NCBI GenBank assembly: GCA_026004655.1
Contig: BPJO01000002.1
Span: 235,787-299,786 of the forward strand
Length of the DNA stretch: 64,000 nucleotides
Direction: 5' to 3'
From: Phycisphaerae bacterium
GTDB taxonomy: Bacteria > Planctomycetota > Phycisphaerae > Tepidisphaerales > Tepidisphaeraceae
Shown here: one piece after another, positions 1 to 8,582 of the stretch
How the letters are laid out: each line of letters starts with the position of its first letter
Numbering within the stretch: the first letter of the stretch is position 1
The notes under the pieces: generated by a model
What the model was told of the DNA's origin: nothing
What the model saw: only the letters and a program-made list of their open reading frames with translations
Database searches by the model: none
Made by a program: the position numbers and the translations under genes

Positions 1-17
1 ACGGTGCGCTGAAATAC

Positions 18-1031
18 GTGGACGAACAGATCGAAGCCTTGCAAAAGTATGTGCCCATGGCGCTTCGGGCATTTGATGCCACGGGGATACACCAAGCACG
101 TGTGGCTACCCGTCGTCTGAAGGCGGGCTTAGACCTTTTTAAACCTTTTGTGGATGTCAAAGAGATGCAAGATCTGGTCCAAGCGGGGAAGAAGCTCCGC
201 CGTAGGCTTGGACCCCTGCGTGATCTGGATGTGATGATCGATCACTTGCGTGGGTATCAAGCCCCACCCCGTTTGCAACCGGCGGTGGAATGGGTCCTCG
301 GACAATTCGAGCAGATGCGTCAGCAAGCCCGGAACAAGGACCTGAAAAAAGGAAAACCCCCCGAAAAAATGCTCCAGGCGTTTGAATCGTGGTGGATGAT
401 TCGTCACAGACTGCAAGACGTTTACGACGCAATCACGGCCCAACTCTCCAGCCAACTGCACGAACGATTTGCTCGATTCTCCACAGAAGCTGACATCGTC
501 TGCGGTCTGATTCAACCATCACCAGGCCAGATCCCGGTAGACCTCCATCAACTTCGGATCGACGGGAAGTCCCTTCGATACACGTTCGAAATGGCAGCAG
601 CACAGGGTCTACACGTGCGAAAACCGGTCCTCAGATCATTCAAAAACATGCAGGACGCACTGGGACAGTGGCATGATAAGGTGGTCCTGGCGGATGAGAC
701 GGTCAAACGGTGGGCTGAGGTCGAGTTGGCGATGCACGATCCGGAGGCAGCGGTGGTGGTCCTGGACCTGTCCAAACAGTTTCTCCGGCAAAGCCGTCAA
801 TCCCTTCAGCAATTCATGAACCGATGGAAACGAGCGGGGGACATGATCCGTCGAGAGTTGGAGAACCGAGTTCCGCTGACAAAGGATGTGTCAGACAGGA
901 TGCGTCCCGGTGAGGATGAGGTTTCAGCACCGATTAGACAATCCGAAACGGATCCCGATCGGCCTGAGCGAGACTTGCGTGAAGATCGGGAAAATCCTGT
1001 TTCAGTCTTTCGCACAACCGACATAACGTGA
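18..1031 (+). CDS. CHAD domain protein
   Basis: Two conserved-histidine helical blocks identify a CHAD domain: HQARVATRRLKAGL from residue 25 and HQLRIDGKSLRYTFE from about residue 177, the latter followed by DALGQWHD. CHAD domains are all-helical, bind polyanions such as polyphosphate through conserved His and Arg/Lys, and often accompany CYTH phosphatases or polyphosphate granules. No CYTH partner is visible here. The first in-frame start is a GTG at 18, but the frame is open to the window edge, so the true start may lie upstream. The last ~100 bases run antisense to the 3' end of the convergent Nif3-like gene. The C-terminal ~45 residues are charged and probably disordered. Confidence 0.85.
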   Translation: MDEQIEALQKYVPMALRAFDATGIHQARVATRRLKAGLDLFKPFVDVKEMQDLVQAGKKLRRRLGPLRDLDVMIDHLRGYQAPPRLQPAVEWVLGQFEQMRQQARNKDLKKGKPPEKMLQAFESWWMIRHRLQDVYDAITAQLSSQLHERFARFSTEADIVCGLIQPSPGQIPVDLHQLRIDGKSLRYTFEMAAAQGLHVRKPVLRSFKNMQDALGQWHDKVVLADETVKRWAEVELAMHDPEAAVVVLDLSKQFLRQSRQSLQQFMNRWKRAGDMIRRELENRVPLTKDVSDRMRPGEDEVSAPIRQSETDPDRPERDLREDRENPVSVFRTTDIT

Positions 1032-2025
1032 TCCGTTCCGAGTGGCTGTGGAGGGTGCAGACGACGGTCAACCCGTATTCAGAGGCCTTGATGGCGTCGT
1101 GGTGGCGCATTTCCCCGGTCAGATACAGGTCCACGCGGTGATGGATGGCTTGGTCAAGCAAATCGCCGCAAGAACCGGCGCAGACACAAGCGGTTTGGAC
1201 CGGTCCACGGTCCGGACCGACGATCAACAGGTGGTCGATACCCAAACCTTCTTTGATCGTCTCAAACAGTATCTGTCGGTCGCGGGGGGGAGCAAGTCGT
1301 CCGATCCGTCCTATCCCTTTGTCCGTAGGCGGTGAGATCAGCTGAACGATGTCAAAAGCGGGTTCTTCGTAAGGATGCGATGCTCGAAGCGATGCTGTGA
1401 TGGTCGCCAAACGATCGATCGGGACTACGGTTTCCAATCGAATCTCGTCAACGGTTTCAAGCCGACCGACTTGTCCGACGGACGGGTTGGACCCTTGGTG
1501 ACCGTAAAACGTGCCCGTACCGGGTGTGCGGAAGCTGCAACTAGAATAGTTGCCGATCCATCCAGCCCCGGCTTGGAACAAAGCCCGCGCAACCGTTTCA
1601 ACGTGTTCCGAGGGAACAAATGTCACCAGTTTCGCTTGAGTGACCGGTGGATTTATGGGTTTGAGGGGTTGACGATCGACCAACCCGAGCAGGTCTGCCA
1701 AGACGTCATTGGTTCCTCCCTCCGCTACGTCCAAGGCGGTATGCGGCGAGTAAATCGCGATCCCGTTTCGGATCGTATTCAGCAAAATGGAACGGTCCGT
1801 GATCTGTTTCAGAGGTTTGAAGATCGGGGGGTGATAAGCGATCACGAGGTCGATTTTTTCACGAATGGCTTCTTCCGCGACCGCAGCAGTGTAGTCGATG
1901 CATAACAGGATCTTGTGAACCGACTGTTTTCGATCCCCGACCAATAACCCGACATTATCCCACGGCTCGGCATATCGACAGGGGGCTAGACGTTCGAGGT
2001 ATTCGGTCAAACGCTCAAGTTCCAT
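934..2025 (-). CDS. Nif3-like dinuclear metal center protein
   Basis: This 363-residue protein belongs to the Nif3/YbgI/YqfO family, hexameric toroids with a dinuclear metal site and a still uncertain role; many are annotated as GTP cyclohydrolase 1 type 2 homologues. Family hallmarks are PWDNVGLLVG near the N-terminus, AYHPPIFKPL (metal-binding His), SPHTALDVAEGGTND, and the C-terminal GEMRHHDAIKASEYG and HSHSERITL with the closing RDPFR. The length fits forms with a central insert domain. I chose the ATG at 2025 because the family begins at MELERLTEYLE; the frame continues upstream to 2112 without similarity. The 3' end overlaps the convergent CHAD gene by 98 bases. Confidence 0.9.
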   Translation of the reverse strand: MELERLTEYLERLAPCRYAEPWDNVGLLVGDRKQSVHKILLCIDYTAAVAEEAIREKIDLVIAYHPPIFKPLKQITDRSILLNTIRNGIAIYSPHTALDVAEGGTNDVLADLLGLVDRQPLKPINPPVTQAKLVTFVPSEHVETVARALFQAGAGWIGNYSSCSFRTPGTGTFYGHQGSNPSVGQVGRLETVDEIRLETVVPIDRLATITASLRASHPYEEPAFDIVQLISPPTDKGIGRIGRLAPPRDRQILFETIKEGLGIDHLLIVGPDRGPVQTACVCAGSCGDLLDQAIHHRVDLYLTGEMRHHDAIKASEYGLTVVCTLHSHSERITLCRLCERLKQDFPDLHASLAQADRDPFRIV

Positions 2026-2153
2026 GTCTCTCAACGTACCTGCCCGATTGTCCGGTGAAAAGGGTAGACTGTCACGAATCGGGCTGTTCAAAAAATGGGT
2101 GCGGTCTGACAACGCGTCGGGTCTGTGTTGGGTACAATCGGGTAGAACTCAAA

Positions 2154-2456
2154 ATGACTGAACCACGATCCCGATCCAATGAATTGACAGGACCCCCAGC
2201 CGTGCGACGGACAAAACCGTTGTGGTGGGCATTGGGACTTATTTCCAAAGCAATCATGAACGGTGTACTCATCGTCTTTTTAGGAGGAACCGTCGCAGCG
2301 GTGTGGCTGCCGGGGTATGTCGGTGCCAATGATCGCCAGGAACGACAATGGCGCGGAGAATCCCGGTCTAGAAGCTGGTGGAGGTCATCCCCGAGACCTT
2401 TTTCGACCGAAATGCCAGCTGATTCGGACCGGCGTGCGGGAGAAAAATCCCCGTAA
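2154..2456 (+). CDS. small membrane protein, unknown
   Basis: I do not recognise this 100-residue protein. It has a polar N-terminus, one clear membrane segment (about residues 26-52, LISKAIMNGVLIVFLGG region) and an Arg/Ser/Trp-rich tail. A TACAAT -10-like hexamer lies at 2133, close upstream. An antisense frame (2072-2542, minus) also starts with a hydrophobic stretch, but its remainder looks like a shadow, so I prefer this strand. Moderate to low confidence that it is a gene. Confidence 0.4.
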   Translation: MTEPRSRSNELTGPPAVRRTKPLWWALGLISKAIMNGVLIVFLGGTVAAVWLPGYVGANDRQERQWRGESRSRSWWRSSPRPFSTEMPADSDRRAGEKSP

Positions 2457-2632
2457 GTCCACCGGGGTTTGATAATCCGTCCAAGGAGCCACAGAAGGAG
2501 CAGGAAAAACGGGGTGCTCCAAAATTGCAGAGATTTTTTCATGATTTCGCAGGTGATAGCTTCACGTTTTGGTCCTGACGTGCCGATAACCCACTAGAGG
2601 CATTGACTGGTCAGGCCGAGTGAGAAGATTTC

Positions 2633-3766
2633 ATGCGCGCAGGAATCAACTGGATTCGATGGATGCTAGGCTCTGGAGCGTTCGTTGCAGTGGTATTGTC
2701 GGCAGGATGCCAATCCGAAACGATCACCATGCGACCTGGTGCTATGGAACAGACGACACCCGCGCCGGCGCCTGTTTCCGGGGATGCGATGTTGATCGCG
2801 ATGTCTACCCCGGATTTACCCGCAGCCAACATTTTCGGCGAATTGCCCAATATTCCAACCGACCCCCGGGCCGGTGCCAGTGAGTTCGGGTTTCAACAGC
2901 ATACTTTTGTAGATGAAGGGTATGATTCAGAACCGGCGGTCAGTCCCGACGGGCAATACATCGCGTTCTCGAGTACCCGTCACTCAGCCACAACGGACAT
3001 TTATATGCAGAAAGTGGACGGACTTGCCGTCACGCAACTGACTTCCGATGCCGCAGATGACGCGTTCCCGACCTTTTCGCCCGATGGGAAACAGATCGCT
3101 TTTGCCAGCAACCGATCCGGTTCCTGGGACATTTATACGATGGACCGAACGGGGAAAAACATTGTTCAAATCACTTCAGGACCCGCCCATGACATGCACC
3201 CGTCCTATTCTCCGGACGGTAGGAGAATCGCTTATTGTTCCTTGAATGCCCGTGGACAATGGGAATTGTGGGTCGTGGATCTGACCACGAGCGAAAGACG
3301 TCAGATCGGGTTCGGATTGTTTCCCAAATGGTCTCCGTCCCGGGACAAGGACCTGATCGCGTTTCAACGGGCAAGAAACCGGGGAGGCAGATGGTTTAGC
3401 ATCTGGACGTGCGAACTGATCGACGGAGAAGCTCGTTCGATTACCGAAGTGACGGTCAGCACCAACGCAGCGGTGGTGTCGCCTTCGTGGAGTCCGGACG
3501 GAAAATCGTTGGCTTTTGCGACAATCGTGGAACCCAACTCGGTGGACAGTCGTGGTCGTCCGATGGGTCAGCAGGACATTTGGACGGTCCGGGCCGACGG
3601 AACGGGTCGTCATCGTCTGACAGACGGGAAGGGGATTAATACTTCGCCGTTCTGGGCTTCGGACGGTCGGATCTATTTTGTGAGCAATCGTTCGGGAACG
3701 GATTGTATCTGGAGTGTCAATGCCGGGGGGAAAAACTATTCCACCGCTGCCGTCCCGGGAGAGTAA
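2633..3766 (+). CDS. TolB-like beta-propeller lipoprotein
   Basis: The 377-residue protein starts with a lipoprotein signal (lipobox LSAGC, Cys26) and then carries repeated PD40/WD40-like blades of the TolB type: AVSPDGQYIAFSS, TFSPDGKQIAFASNRSG, SYSPDGRRIAYCS and SWSPDGKSLAFA. Each blade pairs an SPDG turn with a DIY/DIW strand. TolB in Gram-negatives is a periplasmic part of the Tol-Pal system; this lipid-anchored relative is probably at a membrane face in the periplasm. No other tol or pal gene is visible, so a Tol-Pal role is unproven. The next gene is also a lipoprotein on the same strand and begins 32 bases downstream, suggesting an operon. Confidence 0.85.
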   Translation: MRAGINWIRWMLGSGAFVAVVLSAGCQSETITMRPGAMEQTTPAPAPVSGDAMLIAMSTPDLPAANIFGELPNIPTDPRAGASEFGFQQHTFVDEGYDSEPAVSPDGQYIAFSSTRHSATTDIYMQKVDGLAVTQLTSDAADDAFPTFSPDGKQIAFASNRSGSWDIYTMDRTGKNIVQITSGPAHDMHPSYSPDGRRIAYCSLNARGQWELWVVDLTTSERRQIGFGLFPKWSPSRDKDLIAFQRARNRGGRWFSIWTCELIDGEARSITEVTVSTNAAVVSPSWSPDGKSLAFATIVEPNSVDSRGRPMGQQDIWTVRADGTGRHRLTDGKGINTSPFWASDGRIYFVSNRSGTDCIWSVNAGGKNYSTAAVPGE

Positions 3767-3798
3767 GGTCCGAATGCTTAGGCTCCATGGAGGGAGCA

Positions 3799-4515
3799 AT
3801 GAAAGCGAAGGGATACAAAATCGGGTGTCTTTTCCTGCTGGGAATAACCATAGGTTGGGGTTGCAGCCCCAAACCTCCGCCTTACGGACGTGAACGTCAA
3901 CTGTCGATTCCCGGGACTCAAACCCGTATCTGGGCCGTTGCGCCGGTGTTGAATCTGTCAGGTCAACCCGGGGTAGACCCGTTGCTACAAGCCGACATCC
4001 TGTATCAGCAGTTGCAGACGATTAACGGTTTGACGGTGATTCCCGTGGACCGGGTGGCTCAGGTGTACGCCTCGGCGAACATCGAGCAGATTCAGTCTCC
4101 GGAACAGGCAACGATCGTAATGGACGCTTTGGGCTGTGAGGGGCTTATTGTGGCGACCGTGACACAGTTTGACCCGTATAATCCTCCGAAATGGGGGGGG
4201 AGTTTGCAACTTTTTCGTAGAGAAGGGGGGGTTAACCGTACGCCGCCACCGGATCCGAGACAATTGTTACGCTCGGGTTCCCCGCCCCCGGAAGCAAACC
4301 TGCCTCAGGTGCCTCAGATGCTCCAGGTGGTGGGCATGTTTGATGCCACCAACGGAACCGTTCGGGACGCGCTGATGACCTACGCCCAAGGTCGTCACGA
4401 ACCGACCGGTCCGATGGGGATCAAGGAATATTTTGCTTCGATGGACCGTTTTTCAGCGTTTTGTTACCACGCATTGTTGGAAGATCTTTTAGTTCTGTTG
4501 AGAAATGGTCGATAA
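3799..4515 (+). CDS. putative lipoprotein, unknown
   Basis: This 238-residue protein has a short hydrophobic signal ending at Cys22 (IGWGC, an imperfect lipobox). The mature part starts with an extended Pro-rich stretch, then a segment with RIWAVAPVLNLSG, a regulatory-looking Q/L-rich helix and MDALGCEGLIVATVTQFDPY. That layout recalls outer-membrane lipoproteins that build an 'AVAPVLNLSG...DALGCDGLIVATVT' alpha/beta fold (CsgG/TolB N-domain-like), but I cannot assign a family. The ATG at 3799 is chosen over an in-frame upstream start because a strong GGAGGGAG sits at 3789-3796. It probably forms an operon with the TolB-like gene. Confidence 0.75.
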   Translation: MKAKGYKIGCLFLLGITIGWGCSPKPPPYGRERQLSIPGTQTRIWAVAPVLNLSGQPGVDPLLQADILYQQLQTINGLTVIPVDRVAQVYASANIEQIQSPEQATIVMDALGCEGLIVATVTQFDPYNPPKWGGSLQLFRREGGVNRTPPPDPRQLLRSGSPPPEANLPQVPQMLQVVGMFDATNGTVRDALMTYAQGRHEPTGPMGIKEYFASMDRFSAFCYHALLEDLLVLLRNGR

Positions 4516-4594
4516 ATAAAAGAAAGTCAGAAGCACCGGTTTACCGGGGGCGGATGACGGTACGAAACAAGACAGACGGTTGAGACGGATTTTT

Positions 4595-4816
4595 ATGGCG
4601 AATGAAACCAAGACACTTTCATTGTCCAAGGGCAAGCACCATTTCTGTTTCCGGTATGAAGCCGGTCAGGAAAGCCAAGTGCTGGATTCGCTGGTCGAGA
4701 TGGTTCACCGACGGGATCTTCCGTTCGACTGGTTTGATGCCGCGGTGCTTTCGCATCAATTAGGTCAGCATTTGGCAAAAGAATTAAAGACCCTTTTGCC
4801 GAAGAAAGTTGCGTGA
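4595..4816 (+). CDS. small conserved-looking protein, unknown
   Basis: A 73-residue soluble protein that begins MANETKTLSLSKGKH and is predicted mostly helical (SQVLDSLVEMVHRRDLPFDWFDAAVLSHQLGQHLAKEL). I do not recognise the family. The ATG at 4595 is preferred to an upstream in-frame ATG at 4580. It follows the lipoprotein gene by 79 bases on the same strand. Between it and xerC lies a short CCCCG/CGGGG hairpin at about 4840-4852 without a T run. Confidence 0.6.
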   Translation: MANETKTLSLSKGKHHFCFRYEAGQESQVLDSLVEMVHRRDLPFDWFDAAVLSHQLGQHLAKELKTLLPKKVA

Positions 4817-5032
4817 GGAGTTATCGCTCCAGACGGGCCCCCGATTCGGGGACCGTTGCGACGAATCGAGGATGGTTCGTCGGTTCGTCCAGGCCGGCTG
4901 TATCTCACCTGCGAACATAACTCACCACACTTTGGACGGACCCATGAGCTGAGGATCGGCTCGTGCTATCTTGCCTTGCAAACGGTTGCAGGGCGTGTTT
5001 CAGGAATAGTGCCACAATTTGGCGATCCTCCT

Positions 5033-6097
5033 ATGAATAGCTCCATCACGTCAAACTCATCATCGGATATGACCGAACCCAAAGACTTTTGTCCTCTGGT
5101 TCGCGCGTTTCTCGATTATCTCAAGCTTGAACGGCATTTCAGCGACTACACCGTTCGCTCTTATGGTGCCGATTTGTTTCAGTTCGGACAGTTCCTTTGT
5201 GGACAGATCGGGACCTCGTTCAGTAACCCCGAACGGGTTGGTTCCCCCGAAGAATCACTCGACGCCAAGTTCCTACGTTGCGAAGCCCTGACGATTCGCG
5301 AGTTTCTCGCATACTTGACGGCTCAGAACTACACCAAGAGTACAACGGCTCGAAAACTGGCCACCCTCCGGTCCTTCTACAAGTTTCTGATCCGACGCGG
5401 ACAGCTTTCGGTCAATCCGCTGTCCACCATCCGGACGCCAAAACAGGAACGTCGACTCCCCAAATGTCTGGACCTGGAACAGGTACAAAAGCTTCTCGAT
5501 GCACCGGGCGAAGGAGATATCCTGTGCATCCGCGACAAAGCCATGCTCGAAGTACTTTACAGCTCGGGCATCCGCGTCAGCGAACTGGTGGACCTGGAAG
5601 TGCAGGACATCGACCTGACCGAAGGGGTTTTGAGGGTTCGTGGCAAGGGACGCAAAGATCGACTTACTCCCATCGGTTCTCAAGCCATCCTGGCCCTGAA
5701 ACGATATTTTGTCGCCCGACAGTCGGACAGCCGGATGAACACCCAGTACACCCATAAGGTGTTCTTGAACAAGCACGGTCAACCGCTTAGCACGAGGTCT
5801 GTCCGACGAAAACTCGATAAATATCTCACCATCGCCGGGTTGGATCCGGGGATCAGCCCCCATACCCTGCGTCATAGCTTCGCAACGCACTTGCTTAACA
5901 ATGGTGCGGATTTGCGCAGCGTCCAGGAATTGCTAGGACACCAATCTCTTAGTACGACACAGGTTTATACACACTTGACGACCCGACGAATGAAAGAAGT
6001 TTACGACGCGGCTCATCCACGGGCGCACGAATCCCCTATCCCTCATCCGGCTTCGCAACCCGCACCGACAACGGTTTACCCTGCTAAAGCGGGATAA
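5033..6097 (+). CDS. xerC: tyrosine recombinase XerC
   Basis: A 354-residue site-specific tyrosine recombinase that resolves chromosome dimers at dif. The N-terminal core-binding domain (about residues 20-130) contains TARKLATLRSFYKFL. The catalytic set is complete: Arg181 in SSGIRVSEL, a Lys near 204 in RGKGRKDR, His277/Arg280 in SPHTLRHSF, His303 in LLGHQ and Tyr312 in TQVYTHL. The ending VYDAAHPRA is typical of XerC. It is longer than usual (~300) because of an insert between the first helices and a ~20-residue Pro/Ala-rich tail. The start is uncertain: ATG at 5033 is used, ATG at 5069 is possible, and neither has a clear SD. Confidence 0.88.
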   Translation: MNSSITSNSSSDMTEPKDFCPLVRAFLDYLKLERHFSDYTVRSYGADLFQFGQFLCGQIGTSFSNPERVGSPEESLDAKFLRCEALTIREFLAYLTAQNYTKSTTARKLATLRSFYKFLIRRGQLSVNPLSTIRTPKQERRLPKCLDLEQVQKLLDAPGEGDILCIRDKAMLEVLYSSGIRVSELVDLEVQDIDLTEGVLRVRGKGRKDRLTPIGSQAILALKRYFVARQSDSRMNTQYTHKVFLNKHGQPLSTRSVRRKLDKYLTIAGLDPGISPHTLRHSFATHLLNNGADLRSVQELLGHQSLSTTQVYTHLTTRRMKEVYDAAHPRAHESPIPHPASQPAPTTVYPAKAG

Positions 6098-6166
6098 AAA
6101 CGGAGAGCCGCGAAATAGAATCAGGTCCGAACTGAACGCCTGATGAACCAAAAGTGTCCAATCCAT

Positions 6167-6196
6167 CCACCCGTGCGATTTTGGTCGTACGGGTGG
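6167..6196 (+). terminator. possible terminator after xerC
   Basis: An 8-bp stem CCACCCGT / ACGGGTGG closes about 14 bases of loop and is followed by TTTCC. The T run is short, so termination strength is uncertain. Confidence 0.45.
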
Positions 6197-6283
6197 TTTC
6201 CTAAAACGGTTACCTTCTATTGTGGATAAAAACTTTGTGAGAATCTTCACAAACAAATGAACAAATCTTCAGCCGATTCTGTC

Positions 6284-6313
6284 TTGACGGGTTTTCTGTC
6301 AGGCGTAGATAAT
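6284..6313 (+). promoter_or_regulatory. sigma-70 promoter, leaderless start of sigma gene
   Basis: TTGACG at 6284-6289 and GATAAT at 6308-6313 are 18 bases apart (or TAGATA at 6306, spacing 16). The ATG at 6322 lies only 8 bases past the -10, so the transcript should start at or next to the start codon. There is no SD sequence before the ATG. Confidence 0.65.
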
Positions 6314-6321
6314 TAAAAGTT

Positions 6322-7980
6322 ATGGCGGCGTATCGTCTAGAATTGATCCGCAGTCTCGCTCGCCAAATGGCGTTCATGCCGTTGACCGTCCGTGAGACAC
6401 AACTGCAAGCCGCTGAGGAACTCGCGCTGTCACTGGATCCTTCCAAAGCCTATCCCCCGGATTACATCCTTTTTCGCATCACCGGCTATGCACCCAAGCA
6501 ATCGACCGAACCGACCGAACTGATCACCGGGCTGGCCTTACAGCACGATCTAGGAATATTGGTCGAACAGGTCTCTCAGACCCTTCACCACAAAACCACC
6601 GATCGTCTGGAACCGGTCCTGACGATTCCCGATCTGACGATCAAGTTCAACGTCACCAGCAAAACCATTCAACGTTGGAGGCGTCGGGGTCTGACCGCCC
6701 GACGGTTCATTTTCCCCGACGGCAAGACCCGTGTCGGATTTCGTCTATCGGTGGTCCAACGGTTTATCGAGTTGCACCGAGAAACCGTAGAACGAGGGGC
6801 CAATTTTTCTCAGGTCCATGACCAGGAGCGTGACCTTATCCTGGCCCGCGCCAGACGTCTGGCGAATCAGTGTCATTGTTGCATCGGCGAAATCTCCCGA
6901 AGGATCGCCCGCAAGTTCAACCGTTCACCGTTAACCATCCAAGCCACCATCCGCAAACACGATACGGAGAACCCTGAACAGGCGATTTTTGCCTCAGCTT
7001 CTCCGCCCCTTTCGGACGACCAACGACAAGAGATCCTGCGACGGATCGACTCGGGGCAAAGGCTTGCGGAAGTCGCCAAGGCTTTTCATCGTCCCCGGGT
7101 GATGATCTATCGAGTACTTCTGGAAGCCCGACTGAACCGATTGATGGATCGTCGGGTCAAGTTCATTGATGACCCGATCTATCATCAACTCGATGCCGAG
7201 ACAGTTCTCGATCAACTGGTGGATCAGGAGACGATCGATCCGGAACCGTCGATGGAATCCTTCAGGATCCCTTCCGACTTACCACCTTATCTTCAGCAAC
7301 TGTACAGAATCCCGCTTTTGTCTCCGGCGCGGGAACGGGCGTTATTTCTGAAATATCATTTTCAGAAGTATCAGTTCATTCAAGCGCGAAAAAAAATTGA
7401 TCCGACTCATGCCCGGATTCGGGACGTCCAGAGGCTTGAACGGTTTTGGGACCGTATGATCGAAACCAAAAATCAGATCATTCAGGCCAATCTTCGTCTT
7501 GTCGTCAGCGTGGCCCGCAAGCACCTTAGAAAAGGGCTTTCACTCATGGAGCTTGTCAGCGAAGGGAATCTGACGCTCATGCGTGCCATCGAAAGTTTTG
7601 ACGTCCACAGAGGATACAAGTTCAGCACGTATGCGACGTTAGCTTTGATGAAAGGTTATGCCCGTAGCGTTCCCCAAATGCTCAACCAGACTCATCCCAA
7701 CGCTCGAACCACGATGCTTCCGGAAGTTCAGTCCCAGCCCGATACCGTTTCCCAACGGGTCGAACAGCAGGAACAAGTCCGCACGCTGTTGTCGGTTCTC
7801 AACGACCGGGAACGAAGCGTCATTGAAACCCATTTCGGAATCAGGTCGGATGCGAGTTCGGGACTTGACGATTTAGCCCGACAATTCGGGGTTTCCAGGC
7901 AACGGATCCGGCAAATCGAAAAAGGGGCACTGGATAAGCTCCGTCTGGCAGCCGGAATAGGACCGACACTCGGTTCGTGA
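6322..7980 (+). CDS. sigma-70 family factor, long N-terminal region
   Basis: A 552-residue sigma factor. The last ~170 residues are sigma-70-like: region 2 spans about 385-450 (NLRLVVSVARKHLRKGLSLMEL, EGNLTLMRAIESFD, YKFSTYATLALM) and region 4 about 490-545 (LNDRERSVIETHFG, LARQFGVSRQRIRQIE). Region 3 is reduced to a ~40-residue linker. The two Trp that melt promoters in housekeeping sigma factors (STYATWWI) are replaced by Leu-Ala, as in planctomycete factors with STYA(S/T)xA(L/I)M. The first ~300 residues carry helix-turn-helix-like blocks (IKFNVTSKTIQRWRRRG near 107-125; ISRRIARKFNRSPLTIQ near 196) and probably bind DNA or partners. It stands alone, apparently with a leaderless transcript. 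Confidence 0.88.
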   Translation: MAAYRLELIRSLARQMAFMPLTVRETQLQAAEELALSLDPSKAYPPDYILFRITGYAPKQSTEPTELITGLALQHDLGILVEQVSQTLHHKTTDRLEPVLTIPDLTIKFNVTSKTIQRWRRRGLTARRFIFPDGKTRVGFRLSVVQRFIELHRETVERGANFSQVHDQERDLILARARRLANQCHCCIGEISRRIARKFNRSPLTIQATIRKHDTENPEQAIFASASPPLSDDQRQEILRRIDSGQRLAEVAKAFHRPRVMIYRVLLEARLNRLMDRRVKFIDDPIYHQLDAETVLDQLVDQETIDPEPSMESFRIPSDLPPYLQQLYRIPLLSPARERALFLKYHFQKYQFIQARKKIDPTHARIRDVQRLERFWDRMIETKNQIIQANLRLVVSVARKHLRKGLSLMELVSEGNLTLMRAIESFDVHRGYKFSTYATLALMKGYARSVPQMLNQTHPNARTTMLPEVQSQPDTVSQRVEQQEQVRTLLSVLNDRERSVIETHFGIRSDASSGLDDLARQFGVSRQRIRQIEKGALDKLRLAAGIGPTLGS

Positions 7981-8014
7981 TTAACCAATCTTTTCATTCA
8001 ACCGATCGGGTCGC

Positions 8015-8431
8015 TCAATTCCCGAGCATGGCCGCCCGGATACGAGCTAGTTCAGCGTCAGTCGTCCCGTCCACTCCGGGAACCGGTTCTTGTGGACGTA
8101 CAACGGATCTAAACTCGATGCCGACCATGGATTTATCTCCGGCCAGTCGGGACACATGGATGACCGTTGCGATTAAGGCAACACGACGATTTTGTACCGG
8201 GGTATGCAGGACGCAGGTTTGACCGGGTGTGATCGCCAATTTTCCAACGAACCGTGCGCCTCGGATGGACAGATCCATCAGCTGCACCGCGTAGGCTTGG
8301 GACGCGGGTGTATCCAAGGATTCACCCAAAGTGACAATAGCGAGATCTTCAAACGTTTGTCGGGGGGTTTGTCGGCGTTCCTGAGACAACGCCATCTGTT
8401 CGAGTCGATTCAACGAGGTAGCAGGATGCAT
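8015..8431 (-). CDS. PilZ domain protein
   Basis: A 138-residue protein with the two c-di-GMP-binding motifs of PilZ: RRQTPRQ (RxxxR) and DLSIRGARF (D/NxSxxG), set in a beta-barrel-like sequence. It should bind c-di-GMP; a diguanylate cyclase with an intact GGDEF is in the same window at 35139. The frame runs upstream to a TTG at 8539, but that start lies inside the leuC terminator, so ATG 8431 is preferred. No strong SD is seen before it. No neighbour reveals the output process. Confidence 0.8.
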   Translation of the reverse strand: MHPATSLNRLEQMALSQERRQTPRQTFEDLAIVTLGESLDTPASQAYAVQLMDLSIRGARFVGKLAITPGQTCVLHTPVQNRRVALIATVIHVSRLAGDKSMVGIEFRSVVRPQEPVPGVDGTTDAELARIRAAMLGN

Positions 8432-8509
8432 AGTTGAGGTATCGGACGATTTTTCGAGAGGCTTTATGCACTCTGTTTGCAGGATGTTCGCAACAAACGA
8501 TTCCTCGAA

Positions 8510-8537
8510 AGGAAAAAAGCCGCCCGAGTAGGACGGC
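8510..8537 (-). terminator. rho-independent terminator of leuC
   Basis: On the minus strand GCCGTCC, a 5-base loop, GGGCGGC and then six T. It lies 46 bases past the leuC stop and ends the pyrF-murD-leuC direction of transcription. Confidence 0.85.
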
Positions 8538-8582
8538 AAGGACGTATTACGGTTACGATCGAAAGTTGAGATCGAAAAAAAA

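Noticed and set aside
2072..2542. Minus-strand frame of 156 codons with a hydrophobic start
   Set aside because: Only the first ~30 residues look like protein; the rest is Arg/Ser/His-rich shadow of the plus strand, and it would overlap the upstream region of the Nif3-like gene.
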